Source: Histomonas meleagridis
Lineage: Eukaryota > Parabasalia > Tritrichomonadida > Dientamoebidae
Direction: 5' to 3'
NCBI GenBank assembly: GCA_020186115.1
Contig: WSYJ01000178.1
Span: forward strand, 248,001-312,000
Length of the DNA stretch: 64,000 bases
Numbering within the stretch: the stretch's first letter is position 1; every line of letters begins with the position of its first letter. Position numbers and translations under genes: made by a program. Under the pieces are notes generated by a model, which was not told where the DNA came from, did no database searches, and worked only from the letters and a program-made list of their open reading frames with translations. Below are positions 35,433 through 45,522 of this stretch, one piece after another.

Positions 35433-38400
35433 TTAAATTTCATCTAATGGTATTATCTTTGTGAAGTTTGTGAATGGCTTTGCATTTGCCTGATCAACAT
35501 CAGAAGGTAATGTGTAGAAACATTTCTCGCCCAAAATTTCGAACATTTTCGAGAATATTGGTGAGTTTTCGAGTGTTTTTCTTGATCCAACCAAAATGAA
35601 CTTTGTCTTCGCTCTTGTTATAGACACGTTCAGTCTTTGCCAATCTGTTATATGTACTCCGGGAGAGCTCTTTCTATTCGATTTAACAGCAGAAAACATT
35701 ACGACTTCTTTATCTCTTCCTTGGAACTTATCTACTGTATGACATTCAAGTTGTTTCTTAATGACCTCAATATCATTAATAAGTGTCGGGAAATATAATT
35801 GAGCACTTCTTAATTGAAATTCAAGTGCTTCTTTAATGAAATGAACTTGTGCTCTATATGGTGATATGATACCAATTTGAGTTGGTGAAATCCCACATAA
35901 AACTAGAGTAACAGCAGCAGCAGAAATTATAGCTGCTTCACCTCTATTCATTTTTGAACCATGGCCTTTCATTTCTAACATTTCTACTTGATCAGTATCA
36001 TACATCAAAATCGATGGGGTACCCTCAATCGTTGGTTTGAGCCACCCCTGGTGTAAACGGTCGAATTCATTCAATATCTCGGGGTGCCCCACATTCAATT
36101 TCGCATCACCAATAACCGATAAACCTGTTCTCATTCTTTGATTATAAATTAATGTATTACATAACTTTAAGATGTCATCATTCATTCTATATTGTGTCCT
36201 TAAAGTAACGACAGCATGAGGATGAGCTTCACATAAAATCCTAAAGAGTGATGGAGGCTTTTCATTCATTTCAGATCCATATCTTCTAATTGGCGAAAGT
36301 TGATAATGATCACCAACGAGAATAAATCTTTTGCATCGTGATAAAGGTCCGAGTACAGTTGGAACGTCAATTTGTGAAGCTTCATCTACGACACAAACGT
36401 CGAATAATCTTGATGATATTAACGGATGATTAAATCCTAAACAAGTTGAAGCGAATATTTTACAATTATCGAGAACATTTTTAAGTGAATCGACTGAATC
36501 TGTTTCTTCGATAATTTTATCAAGTGAATAACGTAATATATCGTCATGAATACTTGTAGTTTGACCTATACGGATAAAGTTAATATGTTGTTCAGCAAGT
36601 TTGATACAAAGATTATCAACAGCAGTATGTGTGAAAGAAGCAATTAAAATTCGTTCATTACGTTTCGCTAATGTACCTATTAAAGATGCAACTGTTGTAG
36701 TTTTACCTGTGCCAGGCATTCCTAATAATAACATATAATCTTTCGAAGCAATTGCTGTTTGAATTGCTCTTCTTTGATCTTCATTAAGTCCATAATCAAT
36801 TGAATCTATATCAGGTAATGGATCAAATATTGGCGGCTGTAAATCTACAACTAATTCTCGTAATCGAATTCCAGATATAATATTATCAGATGCAAATAAT
36901 GATAATAAATTCGTTCGACAAATATCAACGCCTGTAATACTTTCCCATATATCTAAACATATTCCTTCTTCATCTGGAACTAAAACGGATTCAATAACTT
37001 CAACACATATTACATTTTCTTCAAGATTAATAGTGGTTACACGTCCTCGTCCTACAATTGGTGGTACACCATTACGTGTGAACATTACAAAAGAACCTTT
37101 TGTAATTGTCGATCTTTCGATTGTTCCTTCTTTAGCTATAAAATTCATTTCAGTATTAATACCTTCAGCTACTTTTAAATCAGAAATTGCTCTTCCATTT
37201 CTAATCCTAATATTAAGTGGTGTCATCCAAATCATAGTTTGCGCGTTATATACTACTTGCATTTCTTCTAATAGATTTCGTTCAAAGTTACGATAAAATG
37301 AAATATGATGTTCATTAGGATAATATGGTAAATTAGATCGAAGAAACTTAGCAATTGGTGACTTAATAGTTTCACCAGTTTCCAAAAATGCGCATGCAGT
37401 AATTCCACTACAATTATTACAGAATTTTTCTGTTCCGACTGTACTTGGTACAGTTCCATGTGCTATAGCATGTGCTAATTTATTCCTTTTCATGATAATA
37501 TGTAAAAGTTCATTATGCGTTGGTGCAATATTAAATGAAACACTATCGCCGGAATAAAATAATGCTCCGCTATTACCCGATTTTTCTGGATATTTCTCTT
37601 TCATCATAAATATATACGCGGCTAATTGTAAGATATGTTCTGACCGTGGAATGGCTCCCATCGATTTACCGGACTTAATTTCAAGTGGAAATATATGTTC
37701 GTCATCTTGAAGTGTTACATCAATTTTACCTTTTAAGCCCCATTGAAATGACCAAATACTTTCTTCTTCATTAACAATGCTACATCCATATGGCGGTAAA
37801 AATTGGATGTTTTCGAAGACATGCGTCGGCTGATTAAAGTTATATTTTTCAGATGATTGAAAATTTAATTTGATGTTGTCACTAATCTTTCGGATGACTG
37901 ATAAAGAATTGGAAATTTCACGTATAAAAGTGGCTTTGTCTTGCCCTATAAAATAAAGACTAAGTTTTTCAGTCTCAAGAAGATTATCAATTCGAGCTTC
38001 AAAGGAATCAATACTACCTTCAATAAGAATGATTTGGATCAACTCATGAATAATAGTTCCTTTCAACATAAAGAAGTTGGTGCAGCCTGAAGGACTGATG
38101 TCCATTAAATACGCTTTACGATCACAGATTTGACTGGCCGCTAATTTGGTTCCTTGAATAAGTATTTGTGGTAAAAGTATGAAATAACCTTGTTCGTTGT
38201 CAATGACCATTGAATATTTGTTGTTGTAAAGTCCATATGTTTCATCTTTTTTAACCCAATTTCCAATCACAAAAGCAGTATCACCCATTGTGATTTTAGA
38301 TGAGCACCAAAAACCACGGAGATGAACAAAACGTTCTTCTTGTCCAATACCAGGCCATAGACGTACGATTAATTCTGACTCATAGATTTGATCATCAATA

Positions 38401-38588
38401 CTTTGTTCAAATGTATCTATGACAATAAACAAAGGTTGAGTAGTTGATATTTCACCAGCTTCTTGACAGGATCCACTTGATGGTGGTAAATCAGAAGAAA
38501 AAGGAAGCTCCATAAGCTGATTTGAAACCTCTGTAAAAAGAGGAGACATTTCTGTCATGCTGTCATCCGAATCTGAGAGAAAATCCAT
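35433..38588 (-). CDS. DNA2: DNA2 nuclease-helicase
   Basis: The product is 1051 aa. The N-terminal RecB-like nuclease spans about 120-410, with LKGKIDVTL and FPLEIKSGK (Asp…Glu-x-Lys) near 280-305 and Fe-S Cys candidates before it (SQICDRKAYL) and after it (FCNNCSGITACAF). A superfamily-1B helicase follows: Walker A GMPGTGKTTTVA near 620, DEAS (Walker B) near 730, GDHYQLSPI, TLRTQYRMN, and C-terminal VDKFQGRDKEVV with NVSITRAK. This domain order is diagnostic of Dna2, which processes Okazaki flaps and resects double-strand breaks. M5-like CCTTT (38593-38597, minus) sits 5-9 nt before the ATG, and GACGGTTA (38637-38644) is an exact M3 match. Confidence 0.95.
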   Translation of the reverse strand: MDFLSDSDDSMTEMSPLFTEVSNQLMELPFSSDLPPSSGSCQEAGEISTTQPLFIVIDTFEQSIDDQIYESELIVRLWPGIGQEERFVHLRGFWCSSKITMGDTAFVIGNWVKKDETYGLYNNKYSMVIDNEQGYFILLPQILIQGTKLAASQICDRKAYLMDISPSGCTNFFMLKGTIIHELIQIILIEGSIDSFEARIDNLLETEKLSLYFIGQDKATFIREISNSLSVIRKISDNIKLNFQSSEKYNFNQPTHVFENIQFLPPYGCSIVNEEESIWSFQWGLKGKIDVTLQDDEHIFPLEIKSGKSMGAIPRSEHILQLAAYIFMMKEKYPEKSGNSGALFYSGDSVSFNIAPTHNELLHIIMKRNKLAHAIAHGTVPSTVGTEKFCNNCSGITACAFLETGETIKSPIAKFLRSNLPYYPNEHHISFYRNFERNLLEEMQVVYNAQTMIWMTPLNIRIRNGRAISDLKVAEGINTEMNFIAKEGTIERSTITKGSFVMFTRNGVPPIVGRGRVTTINLEENVICVEVIESVLVPDEEGICLDIWESITGVDICRTNLLSLFASDNIISGIRLRELVVDLQPPIFDPLPDIDSIDYGLNEDQRRAIQTAIASKDYMLLLGMPGTGKTTTVASLIGTLAKRNERILIASFTHTAVDNLCIKLAEQHINFIRIGQTTSIHDDILRYSLDKIIEETDSVDSLKNVLDNCKIFASTCLGFNHPLISSRLFDVCVVDEASQIDVPTVLGPLSRCKRFILVGDHYQLSPIRRYGSEMNEKPPSLFRILCEAHPHAVVTLRTQYRMNDDILKLCNTLIYNQRMRTGLSVIGDAKLNVGHPEILNEFDRLHQGWLKPTIEGTPSILMYDTDQVEMLEMKGHGSKMNRGEAAIISAAAVTLVLCGISPTQIGIISPYRAQVHFIKEALEFQLRSAQLYFPTLINDIEVIKKQLECHTVDKFQGRDKEVVMFSAVKSNRKSSPGVHITDWQRLNVSITRAKTKFILVGSRKTLENSPIFSKMFEILGEKCFYTLPSDVDQANAKPFTNFTKIIPLDEI

Positions 38589-39135
38589 AAGAAAAGGCTG
38601 AAGGAAATCGAGCTTGTGGTTTAATTGCTTTCATAAGACGGTTAATCAGACAAAGGCTGCCAAATAATAATTACGTTTACCATTTCCACTGACTACATTG
38701 AATATTGTTTTATGTTATAACATTTCTGCTAATTTTAATAAAACAATAAGTGATAATAATATATGTCTTACCTCACTTGCTCAATTTGATAAATGTTTGT
38801 CTATTTTATCCGTTCATATTTTTTGAGTGATTTCAAAATGCTTTTTCCCTTGGAGTTAACATAAATTTTCAAACTTTAAAATTCTATAATACTAAAGTCG
38901 TATATATTATAATTATCTGGTTCATTTAAACATATTTCATTGTTTATAAAATGGATAATAACTCACAATTTTTTTAATAACAACAAAGTTAATAAAATTA
39001 AAAATTTTTTTAATAAATAAATAAACGTCATTTAATGTGAAATCCAGACTTTTCAAGTATGAATTTCATTAACAGAAAATTCATTCAAATTAAAGAAAAT
39101 ATCAATATTTTTGGAAAATATTACTATTTCACTCC
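38589..39135. other. Intergenic region
   Basis: It holds the DNA2 promoter at its left end (AAAGG 38593-38597; GACGGTTA 38637-38644) and the AT-rich 3' flank of the BspA gene. No gene is recognised. Confidence 0.5.
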
Positions 39136-41979
39136 TTAAATGCCTATTTTAACGATATTATCTTCTTTGAAATCTTTTGCAAATGGATCTTCTTCAATAT
39201 TAGATTGACGGTATCCAATCGAAATGTTGTGTTCGTTTTCTGTCTCTTGGAAGACAACTTCTAAATCTTCATCATTACTTTCTTTTTGATTCCTTCGAAG
39301 GCGTATTAACAATATGATGATTAATGTAAGAATAATTACTGCAATTGCAGCACCAACAATAATATAAATATGTGTATTAATGAGTCCTTTTTGTTCTTTT
39401 TGTTGCTCTTTTTGTAAAATAGTATAGAAATTGGAATAAAAACTATAATACATTGAGTATATTATAATTGTATATTCATAATAAATGAATTTTGTTTCAA
39501 TATATGTGGGTTGAGAATTATAAATTGTATATAAATGTGTGGTCTTTAAAAGAGTTCTTAAAAATGAATAAGATTCAGTAATTGAAAGTGAACATGTTAA
39601 AATAATAGAATGCGACATAGTAGCATCTAAAAGAAAAGTTTCTGTAAACACATTTGATTTGGTAAAAGCATTAGATTTGGAAAATATTTCAGATTTAGTA
39701 AAAGCATTTGATTTAGTGAATACATTTGATTTGGTAAAAGCATTAGATTTGGAAAATATTTCAGATTTAGTAAAAGCATTTGATTTAGTGAATACATTTG
39801 ATTTAGTAAAAACATTTGATTTAGTAAAAGTGTTTGATTTAGTAAAAACATTTGATTTAGTAAAAGTGTTTGATTTAGTAAAAACATTTGATTTAGTAAA
39901 AGTGTTTGATTTAGTAAAAACATTTGATTTAGTAAAAGTGTTTGATTTAGTGAAAACATTTGATTTGGTAAAAACATTTGATTTAGTGAAAACATTTGAT
40001 TTGGTAAAAACATTTGATTTAGTAAATGTTTTTGAAAATGTATTTGACTTTGTAAAAGTAAACGTTGGAGGAAGGCATTGATCGATTGTTGTTTTACTGG
40101 TTAACATATTCCCAAAAGAAGTACTAGTATATGCTGATGTTACCATAATTGTATCTGTTGGAACGTTTATAAATGCATTTTCATTAAATTCTGGTTCACT
40201 ATTTCCATTATAATAGATACATTTAAGTTGATTACAATTGGCAAATGCATAATCACCGATTGTTTGAATACTTCCTTCGATATATATTACATTTAAAGCT
40301 CTACAATAATAAAATGCATGATCGCCAAAGGAAGTAACTGATTTAGGAATTGTAACATTTGTTAGTTTTGAACAATAATAAAATACATAATCACCGATTT
40401 CTGGAATATTTCCATTGATTTCAACTGTTTCTAAATTGGAACATGATTGAAATGCACGAATTCCAAGAGATTTAAGAGAACTTGGCATTGTGAAATTTTT
40501 TAAAGCAATACATGAATAAAATGCATATTCACCGATTGTTTCTAGTTTGTTACCAACAATTATTGTTTCCAAGTACGAACAATATATAAATGCATTGTCC
40601 ATAATCGTTTTAATATTATCTCCAATATCAATTGTTTTTAAAGCTTTACATTGATAAAATGATTTTATTCCAATTGTTGTGACTGAATTAGGAATCACAA
40701 TTTTTATTAGTTTTGAACATAAATAAAAAGTATTTTCTCCTATTTCTGGAATATTTCCTTTGATTTCAATTGTTTCTAATTCATAGCAATATTGGAATGT
40801 ATAATTTCCAAGAAATTTAAGAGAACTTGGCATTGTGAAATTTTTTAATTTTTTACATGTATCAAAGGCAAATTCATCAATTATTTCTAATTTATTTCCG
40901 ATAATAATTGTTTCCAAATTTTCACAAACTAGTAAAGAACGATATCCAATTGTTTTAATATTTGTTCCTAAATTAATCGTTTTTAAACTAATACATGCAT
41001 AAAAAGCACGTGTTTCAACTGTTACAATAGAATTTGGAAGAATTATAGAACTTAATGAATTGCAACCAAAAAATACATAACCACGAATCGTATCAATATT
41101 TCCATAAATTTTAACTGTTTCTAAACTAACGCAAACTTGAAAAGCAGCACCTCCAATTGATTGGACTGAACTTGGAATTTCGATGCTTTGTAAGCTGGAA
41201 CAGTTATTAAATGCAAATTCATTAATTGTAGTAATTGTATTACTAAGCTGAACTGTTAAAATTGAAATCCAATTATTGAATGCAGAATATGGTAATGTCG
41301 TAACACCACTTGAAACAATTACATTTTCTGCTAAAGTGCCATAATTTTTTAAGTTTCCAATATCATCTAAATTTGTAATTGTAAGTGTTTTTGTATTAGC
41401 ATCCCATGTTGCTGAAAATGAATAAATAGAAAAAAGAGAAAAAGTAAAAGGAAGAAAACTCTTTGATATTGTTATTTGGTTTTTATTAATTTTTTTATTA
41501 CTGATTAATGAAACGAAACTAAAAAGAAAAACAAAAATTAGTATCAAAAAATTGAAATTATAAATGAGATTAGGATTTTGAATATAGTATATGTTTTCAT
41601 TTTGTTTTGATCCTCCTGTGAATTTCAGTATAAAAAATACAAAATTTTTTGCATGTGAAAACAATAAATTAGAATGGTTGAATGATTTGATTTCGGATAA
41701 TTTATTAATCTCAAAGGGAATTAATTGATGAGTAAAATCTTCATATATAATTGTTCGTTTTATGAAACAATTAATACGAGTAAGCCGGAGAAATCGATTG
41801 TATATGCTAATTTTATAATTATATGCCAAACTGATCAGTTTTGTAAACAATTTTCCTGATTCATGATTTTCATTTCGTGAAAAAGACATAATGGAAACAC
41901 TATTACTATCACTTCTTGTTTTCAAAAGAGATATATGTGCTAACGCAATAAAAACCATAAAGAAATAGATATTTCCCAT
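39136..41979 (-). CDS. BspA-like LRR surface protein with long hexad stalk
   Basis: The product is 947 aa. About 190 residues precede the family domain and look atypical. The BspA domain proper begins at ATWDANTKTLTITNL, straight after a signal-like stretch (SKSFLPFTFSLFSIYSFSA) that lacks its own Met, so the annotated N-terminus may be a by-product of a lost ATG. About 16 LRR_5 units (FYYCSKLTNVTIPKSVTSFG type) follow, then about 23 hexads [TV]FTKSN, the family juxtamembrane segment (IYYEYTIIIY…YSNFYT), a membrane span near 860-885 with RLRRN, and a tail with EEDPFAKDFKEDN. It is expected on the surface. DNA of the stalk is nearly exact, suggesting recent expansion. Confidence 0.8.
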   Translation of the reverse strand: MGNIYFFMVFIALAHISLLKTRSDSNSVSIMSFSRNENHESGKLFTKLISLAYNYKISIYNRFLRLTRINCFIKRTIIYEDFTHQLIPFEINKLSEIKSFNHSNLLFSHAKNFVFFILKFTGGSKQNENIYYIQNPNLIYNFNFLILIFVFLFSFVSLISNKKINKNQITISKSFLPFTFSLFSIYSFSATWDANTKTLTITNLDDIGNLKNYGTLAENVIVSSGVTTLPYSAFNNWISILTVQLSNTITTINEFAFNNCSSLQSIEIPSSVQSIGGAAFQVCVSLETVKIYGNIDTIRGYVFFGCNSLSSIILPNSIVTVETRAFYACISLKTINLGTNIKTIGYRSLLVCENLETIIIGNKLEIIDEFAFDTCKKLKNFTMPSSLKFLGNYTFQYCYELETIEIKGNIPEIGENTFYLCSKLIKIVIPNSVTTIGIKSFYQCKALKTIDIGDNIKTIMDNAFIYCSYLETIIVGNKLETIGEYAFYSCIALKNFTMPSSLKSLGIRAFQSCSNLETVEINGNIPEIGDYVFYYCSKLTNVTIPKSVTSFGDHAFYYCRALNVIYIEGSIQTIGDYAFANCNQLKCIYYNGNSEPEFNENAFINVPTDTIMVTSAYTSTSFGNMLTSKTTIDQCLPPTFTFTKSNTFSKTFTKSNVFTKSNVFTKSNVFTKSNVFTKSNTFTKSNVFTKSNTFTKSNVFTKSNTFTKSNVFTKSNTFTKSNVFTKSNVFTKSNAFTKSEIFSKSNAFTKSNVFTKSNAFTKSEIFSKSNAFTKSNVFTETFLLDATMSHSIILTCSLSITESYSFLRTLLKTTHLYTIYNSQPTYIETKFIYYEYTIIIYSMYYSFYSNFYTILQKEQQKEQKGLINTHIYIIVGAAIAVIILTLIIILLIRLRRNQKESNDEDLEVVFQETENEHNISIGYRQSNIEEDPFAKDFKEDNIVKIGI
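39652..40065 (-). repeat. Long 18-bp tandem repeat array (hexad stalk), nested 36/72-bp order
   Basis: About 23 copies of an 18-nt unit (TTTGATTTAGTAAAAACA on the plus strand) encode FTKSN[TVA]. Within it, 36-nt doublets alternate and a roughly 72-nt block, including the odd unit EIFSKSN, is duplicated near the start of the array (39655-39795). Low divergence suggests unequal exchange or slippage. Confidence 0.9.
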
Positions 41980-43118
41980 TGATGAAAATTTTGATAATAT
42001 CTCAAAAAGTCTAAAAAATTAACAGTTAGAATTCAAAAATTGAAAAAAATGAGCGTAACAATTGAGAATATTTCGTCAAATCGCCATTTTTAACACAACT
42101 TTTCCACTGGATTATCCGACAAAACAATACAAAACCGTTAATGTTTTTCAATGCGATAAAAATGTGAAAAGTGTAACACAATAAATTGAACGTTAAATAA
42201 ATCAATTTCGTTTTCTTAAAAGTTCGAGCAATTGTAGAAACTGATTTATCTAAATTATGTTATCATTTATCATAATGGTTAATTGATGCACAACCCTATA
42301 GAAATGGGAGACCTCAAAAAAAAATCTTCTTACATTAATGATCTGTACAGATCTTTTGCCACAACTCACAAAAACAAAATTTGCTTGGCATAAATGCATT
42401 ATTTTAATGAATGATTTTATTCCATCATCAAAATTTGTTCGATTTTTATTAGAAAGAGTATATTTCAATCTCAATGATTAAATCAATATAAATACTGAAT
42501 GTTAATTATGTTTTATCTAATGGAACTTCAAATTTCAAAATCCCAACGTGGAATATTCTGTAACAAGTTGAAATAATGTGATATGGATAAGAATATAATA
42601 TGATGCATAATTATATATGAGAATTATTCCATTTCAACTTTATTATTATTTTATAATAAGTAAATCACTATTTCAAATGCAAAAAAATATATGAATTTAT
42701 TAAGAATTAAGAAAAAATCATTTAATTAGCTATTTTAATTTTTTTTTAAATATTAATAATTATATTTACCTCGGTATTTATATAACATGTAAAAAAATTT
42801 GGGTTGATTTTATTAAGGATAATTCATGTTTGGGGAGTTGCAAATTACCCAGATTCAAACCGTAAAGCACGCCTTTTTGAAAAAAACTGTATTTTATTCA
42901 AAATTGCATGATGTTCGGAATTTTTGACTATCATAACTGCCCTTTGAAAACAAAAAAGTGCAAGGAAATTTAGCAAAAAGTGTAAAACTGTTTGACAGTT
43001 GATCATTCAATCAAAAAATGATACTGAATTTTGAGTATTATGTTGAATTGAAAAAGTGTATTGAAATCGATATTAACCAGTTGAAATTGAATTAAACCGA
43101 AGAAGTTGAACAACACAA
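41980..43118. other. Long intergenic region, divergent
   Basis: 1.1 kb lie between divergent genes (BspA minus, ZIP plus). AAAACCGTTAATG at about 42130 is an inverted M3-like site for the BspA gene. A GC-richer patch at about 42800-42880 (GGGGAGTTGC…CACGCC then TTTTT) is the only part that might be a small RNA; I could not fold it into a known class. Confidence 0.45.
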
Positions 43119-43994
43119 ATGGAGCTATATCAACTTGAATGGATCTATGCTGCCTCTATATTTCTTTTAACTATTATTGGTAACATTGGTCCTTTGTTTA
43201 TTACTGCGCCTCAGTGGACGTCACGATTAGAAGCTATGGCTGGTGGCGTATTTCTTGGTGCTGGTCTTGCACATCTTCTTTGCGATGCAAATGAGCACCT
43301 TCACCAGGCGAAGGATATTCATTACCCAGTTGCTCCTGCTGTTGCTGTTGGAACTTTTGTTTTACTTACTTTAGTTGAATTATTTTCATATTCAGAACAC
43401 GATGCAAAAGAAAAGCTAGAACAAGGAAATGATCAAAATACTGATGTCAGCTTAATTTCACAAGTTTCATTAATGGATGATACAGAAATCCCCATTGGAG
43501 AACGACGCGATCGAAAGATCACCCATTTCGGAACTTCACTTCGAAACATAACAGGCGCTACCATTTCCCTATATGTTATTATGGACATACATTCTGCTAT
43601 TGAAGGTTTAACTCTTGGTATTCTTGATAAAAAATCCTCAATTGCAATTTTCATTGCAATTGCTTGTCACAAATCCGTTGAAGCATTTGCTCTTTCCCTC
43701 ATTCTTCTTAATGACAAGCCAACAAAAGTTTTGTTTTGGATCTTAGTCATTATTTATTGTCTGATGAGTCCTGTTGCAATCATTGTTGGTCATTCGCTTC
43801 AAAGAATTAGTGGCCAATTGGCTCTCGGAATTATTGCATCATTTTCTGCTGGAACTTTTATGTTTGTTGGATGCCACGAATGGTCTGAAATGTTCGAGCA
43901 TAAGCAAGAATGGGGCGTGTGCGAAAAGGTTTGGCACATTCTGTTTTTCGTTCTTGGTTTGTTATGGATGCTCATCGTAGCAATCTTTGAATGA
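43119..43994 (+). CDS. ZIP-family metal transporter
   Basis: The 291-aa protein has about eight hydrophobic spans and the ZIP metal-site motifs: HSAIEGLTLG in the fourth span (His158, Glu162) and HKSVEAFAL in the fifth (His184, Glu188). The loop between spans 3 and 4 (about 92-140) is charged and short, with His/Glu rather than a long His-rich loop. GIGLAHLL-type sequence in span 2 (GAGLAHLLCDANEHL) carries extra His and Asp. ZIPs carry Zn or Fe into the cytosol, from outside or from organelles. The start codon is the first ATG and the membrane topology begins at residue 10. Substrate is not decidable. Confidence 0.88.
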   Translation: MELYQLEWIYAASIFLLTIIGNIGPLFITAPQWTSRLEAMAGGVFLGAGLAHLLCDANEHLHQAKDIHYPVAPAVAVGTFVLLTLVELFSYSEHDAKEKLEQGNDQNTDVSLISQVSLMDDTEIPIGERRDRKITHFGTSLRNITGATISLYVIMDIHSAIEGLTLGILDKKSSIAIFIAIACHKSVEAFALSLILLNDKPTKVLFWILVIIYCLMSPVAIIVGHSLQRISGQLALGIIASFSAGTFMFVGCHEWSEMFEHKQEWGVCEKVWHILFFVLGLLWMLIVAIFE

Positions 43995-44632
43995 TACATA
44001 TGTAATTTCCCATTTTAATTCAATAAAATGTTGGAATATATATAATAATATGTTTTGATTTGAATGAAAATTTCAAAATATTTGTAATTTTTTTTAGAAA
44101 GAAAAAAATGTCTGCTGATAATAAATGAATTGCATTTTCGTTACATTTTATGCTTTAATTGTTTGTTGAAATCTTTTATGACTACTTTGTTCCTATGGTA
44201 ATATTTACACTAATTTCAAAAATATTGATTTTATTTCTTTTTACAATATATTTTAAGGCATATTTCTTTTAATTTGATATGAAATGGTTACCTGTATTTC
44301 TATATAATTTATTTGTCATGATGATTTTTAGTATCCGAAACATTCTAATTAATATTTTATCCATTAGAAGTTATAAGGTAAAAATTTTGGAAATTGCATT
44401 TCTTCTAATGGATAAAGATTTTAAAAGAAATTATTAACATAGAATTTAAAAAATGATTACATTAAAGGATATATAATGAATAGGTGATAATACTAATATT
44501 AAAATGATTTTATGTGTTAATCATTATTAAAAATATCCTAATTTTGAAATATTCTTGGTTGCTTATCCAAACATTATGTAAATTTATAAAGTTATTATAA
44601 AAATAATAAAAATATAAAAAACCCTCTGTTGT
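43995..44632. other. Convergent intergenic region with an inverted repeat
   Basis: AT-rich DNA between convergent ZIP and eL36 genes, with a perfect 14-bp inverted repeat (44357-44370 and 44402-44415). Nothing else is recognised. Confidence 0.5.
44357..44415. repeat. 14-bp perfect inverted repeat, 31-nt loop
   Basis: TTATCCATTAGAAG at 44357-44370 is exactly complementary to CTTCTAATGGATAA at 44402-44415. It could form a hairpin in DNA or RNA. There is no coding context or target-site duplication I can see. Confidence 0.8.
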
Positions 44633-44896
44633 TTAATGATGATGTTGCATATTTTCTTCTTGTATAATATTTTCGAGGTATACGAGCTTATGCATTGCAC
44701 GCTTGTGTGTTCCAAGACGTTTCTTGAGGAATGTACGTGCTGACTTCCTTTTTTCTAATTTGATAAGATCCATTGCACGACGTTCATATGGTGACCATCC
44801 AGCAAGTTCATGGATAACTTCACGAACAAACTTTGCACGCTTTCCGCTTGATCCTTTCCTGGTTTTGGTTGCAACCTGTTTTTCAGTTCCCGACAT
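44633..44896 (-). CDS. RPL36: Ribosomal protein eL36
   Basis: The 87-aa product matches eL36: KFVREVIHELAGWSPYERRA (family [21 protein letters not shown]), MDLIKLEKRKSARTFLKKRL and GTHKRAMHKLVYL. It is short by about 15 residues at the N-terminus relative to animals, as often in protists, and ends in a His-rich tail (MQHHH). It is a structural protein of the 60S subunit. It lies 81 nt from the tRNA-Ser gene, both on the minus strand. Confidence 0.93.
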   Translation of the reverse strand: MSGTEKQVATKTRKGSSGKRAKFVREVIHELAGWSPYERRAMDLIKLEKRKSARTFLKKRLGTHKRAMHKLVYLENIIQEENMQHHH

Positions 44897-44976
44897 TGTA
44901 AAGGTCGACCAAACCGAAAAAACCGAAATTTTGCGGGTCCAGCAAAAACATTAAAAAATTAAAAAAAATAAAAAAA

Positions 44977-45058
44977 CGACACGAACCAGATTCGAACTGA
45001 TGCGGAACAAGCCCATGGGGACTCTAATCCCACGCCTTAACCACTCGGCCATCGTGTC
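44977..45058 (-). tRNA. tRNA-Ser (anticodon AGA)
   Basis: On the minus strand the 82-nt gene has acceptor GACACGA paired with TCGTGTC, and a D-arm GGCCGAGTGGTTAAGGC. The anticodon stem TGGGA/TCCCA-type encloses loop TTAGAGT (anticodon AGA). A long class II variable arm and T-arm GTTCGAATC follow, with discriminator G. A run of T follows (Pol III terminator). No intron and no encoded CCA. Confidence 0.96.
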
Positions 45059-45522
45059 TCTGTAAACTTCAAAAAATGATTATAACTAGTAGTATAATTT
45101 AAAGCAACTAAGTTGAAGCTACATAAAAAATTGGGATATTTTCTTTTTATAACTCTTTTTATCATGCTGGATGTTTAGTTACCTTTAAAATTGAAAGTTA
45201 AACAAATTATTATGAAAATTAAGTTATTAAAAATCGAATTAAAAATTAAAAAGATAACAAAAAATGTAAAACTTTGGAAGAAAGAGTGACTGTTTTTTGG
45301 TTTTCTTTGTAAAATATATGCGACGAAAAAAATTGTTAAATCGTGAAATGAAATGATTAGATGAATGTAAAAGAATAATGAAACAAATTAATCTCCATTT
45401 TTCGAAGCATAAAAGCATTGACATTTTAGCTTTAGTTTGAACTACATCAGGATCAAATGAGTATTCTTTGGTGTTATTCAAAATTGAGGGGGTCTGTTAC
45501 GATAAAATACGTTATTTTTCAG
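45059..45522. other. Intergenic, tRNA upstream / dynein leader
   Basis: No gene is recognised. An ATG at 45457 is in frame with the dynein gene, but the added 22 residues (MSILWCYSKLRGS…) do not look like the family. Confidence 0.45.

Noticed and set aside
36050-36062. GTAAACGGTCG inside DNA2 as a promoter element
   Set aside because: It lies deep within a conserved coding frame (minus strand) far from any start; taken as chance and as a warning on motif specificity.
39652-40065. CRISPR-like look of short regular repeats
   Set aside because: There are no spacers between repeats; it is an 18-nt in-frame coding tandem repeat in a eukaryotic surface gene.
39659-40081. 140-codon open frame on the plus strand (VKAFDLVNTFDL…)
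   Set aside because: It is the antisense reading of the hexad stalk repeat; low-complexity periodic DNA keeps all frames open.
42800-42885. Possible tRNA or Pol III RNA (GATTCAAACC box, CGCC then TTTTT)
   Set aside because: I could not form a cloverleaf or a known small-RNA fold in either orientation.
44703-44954. Plus-strand frame opposite eL36
   Set aside because: Antisense of a conserved ribosomal protein gene; no independent support.
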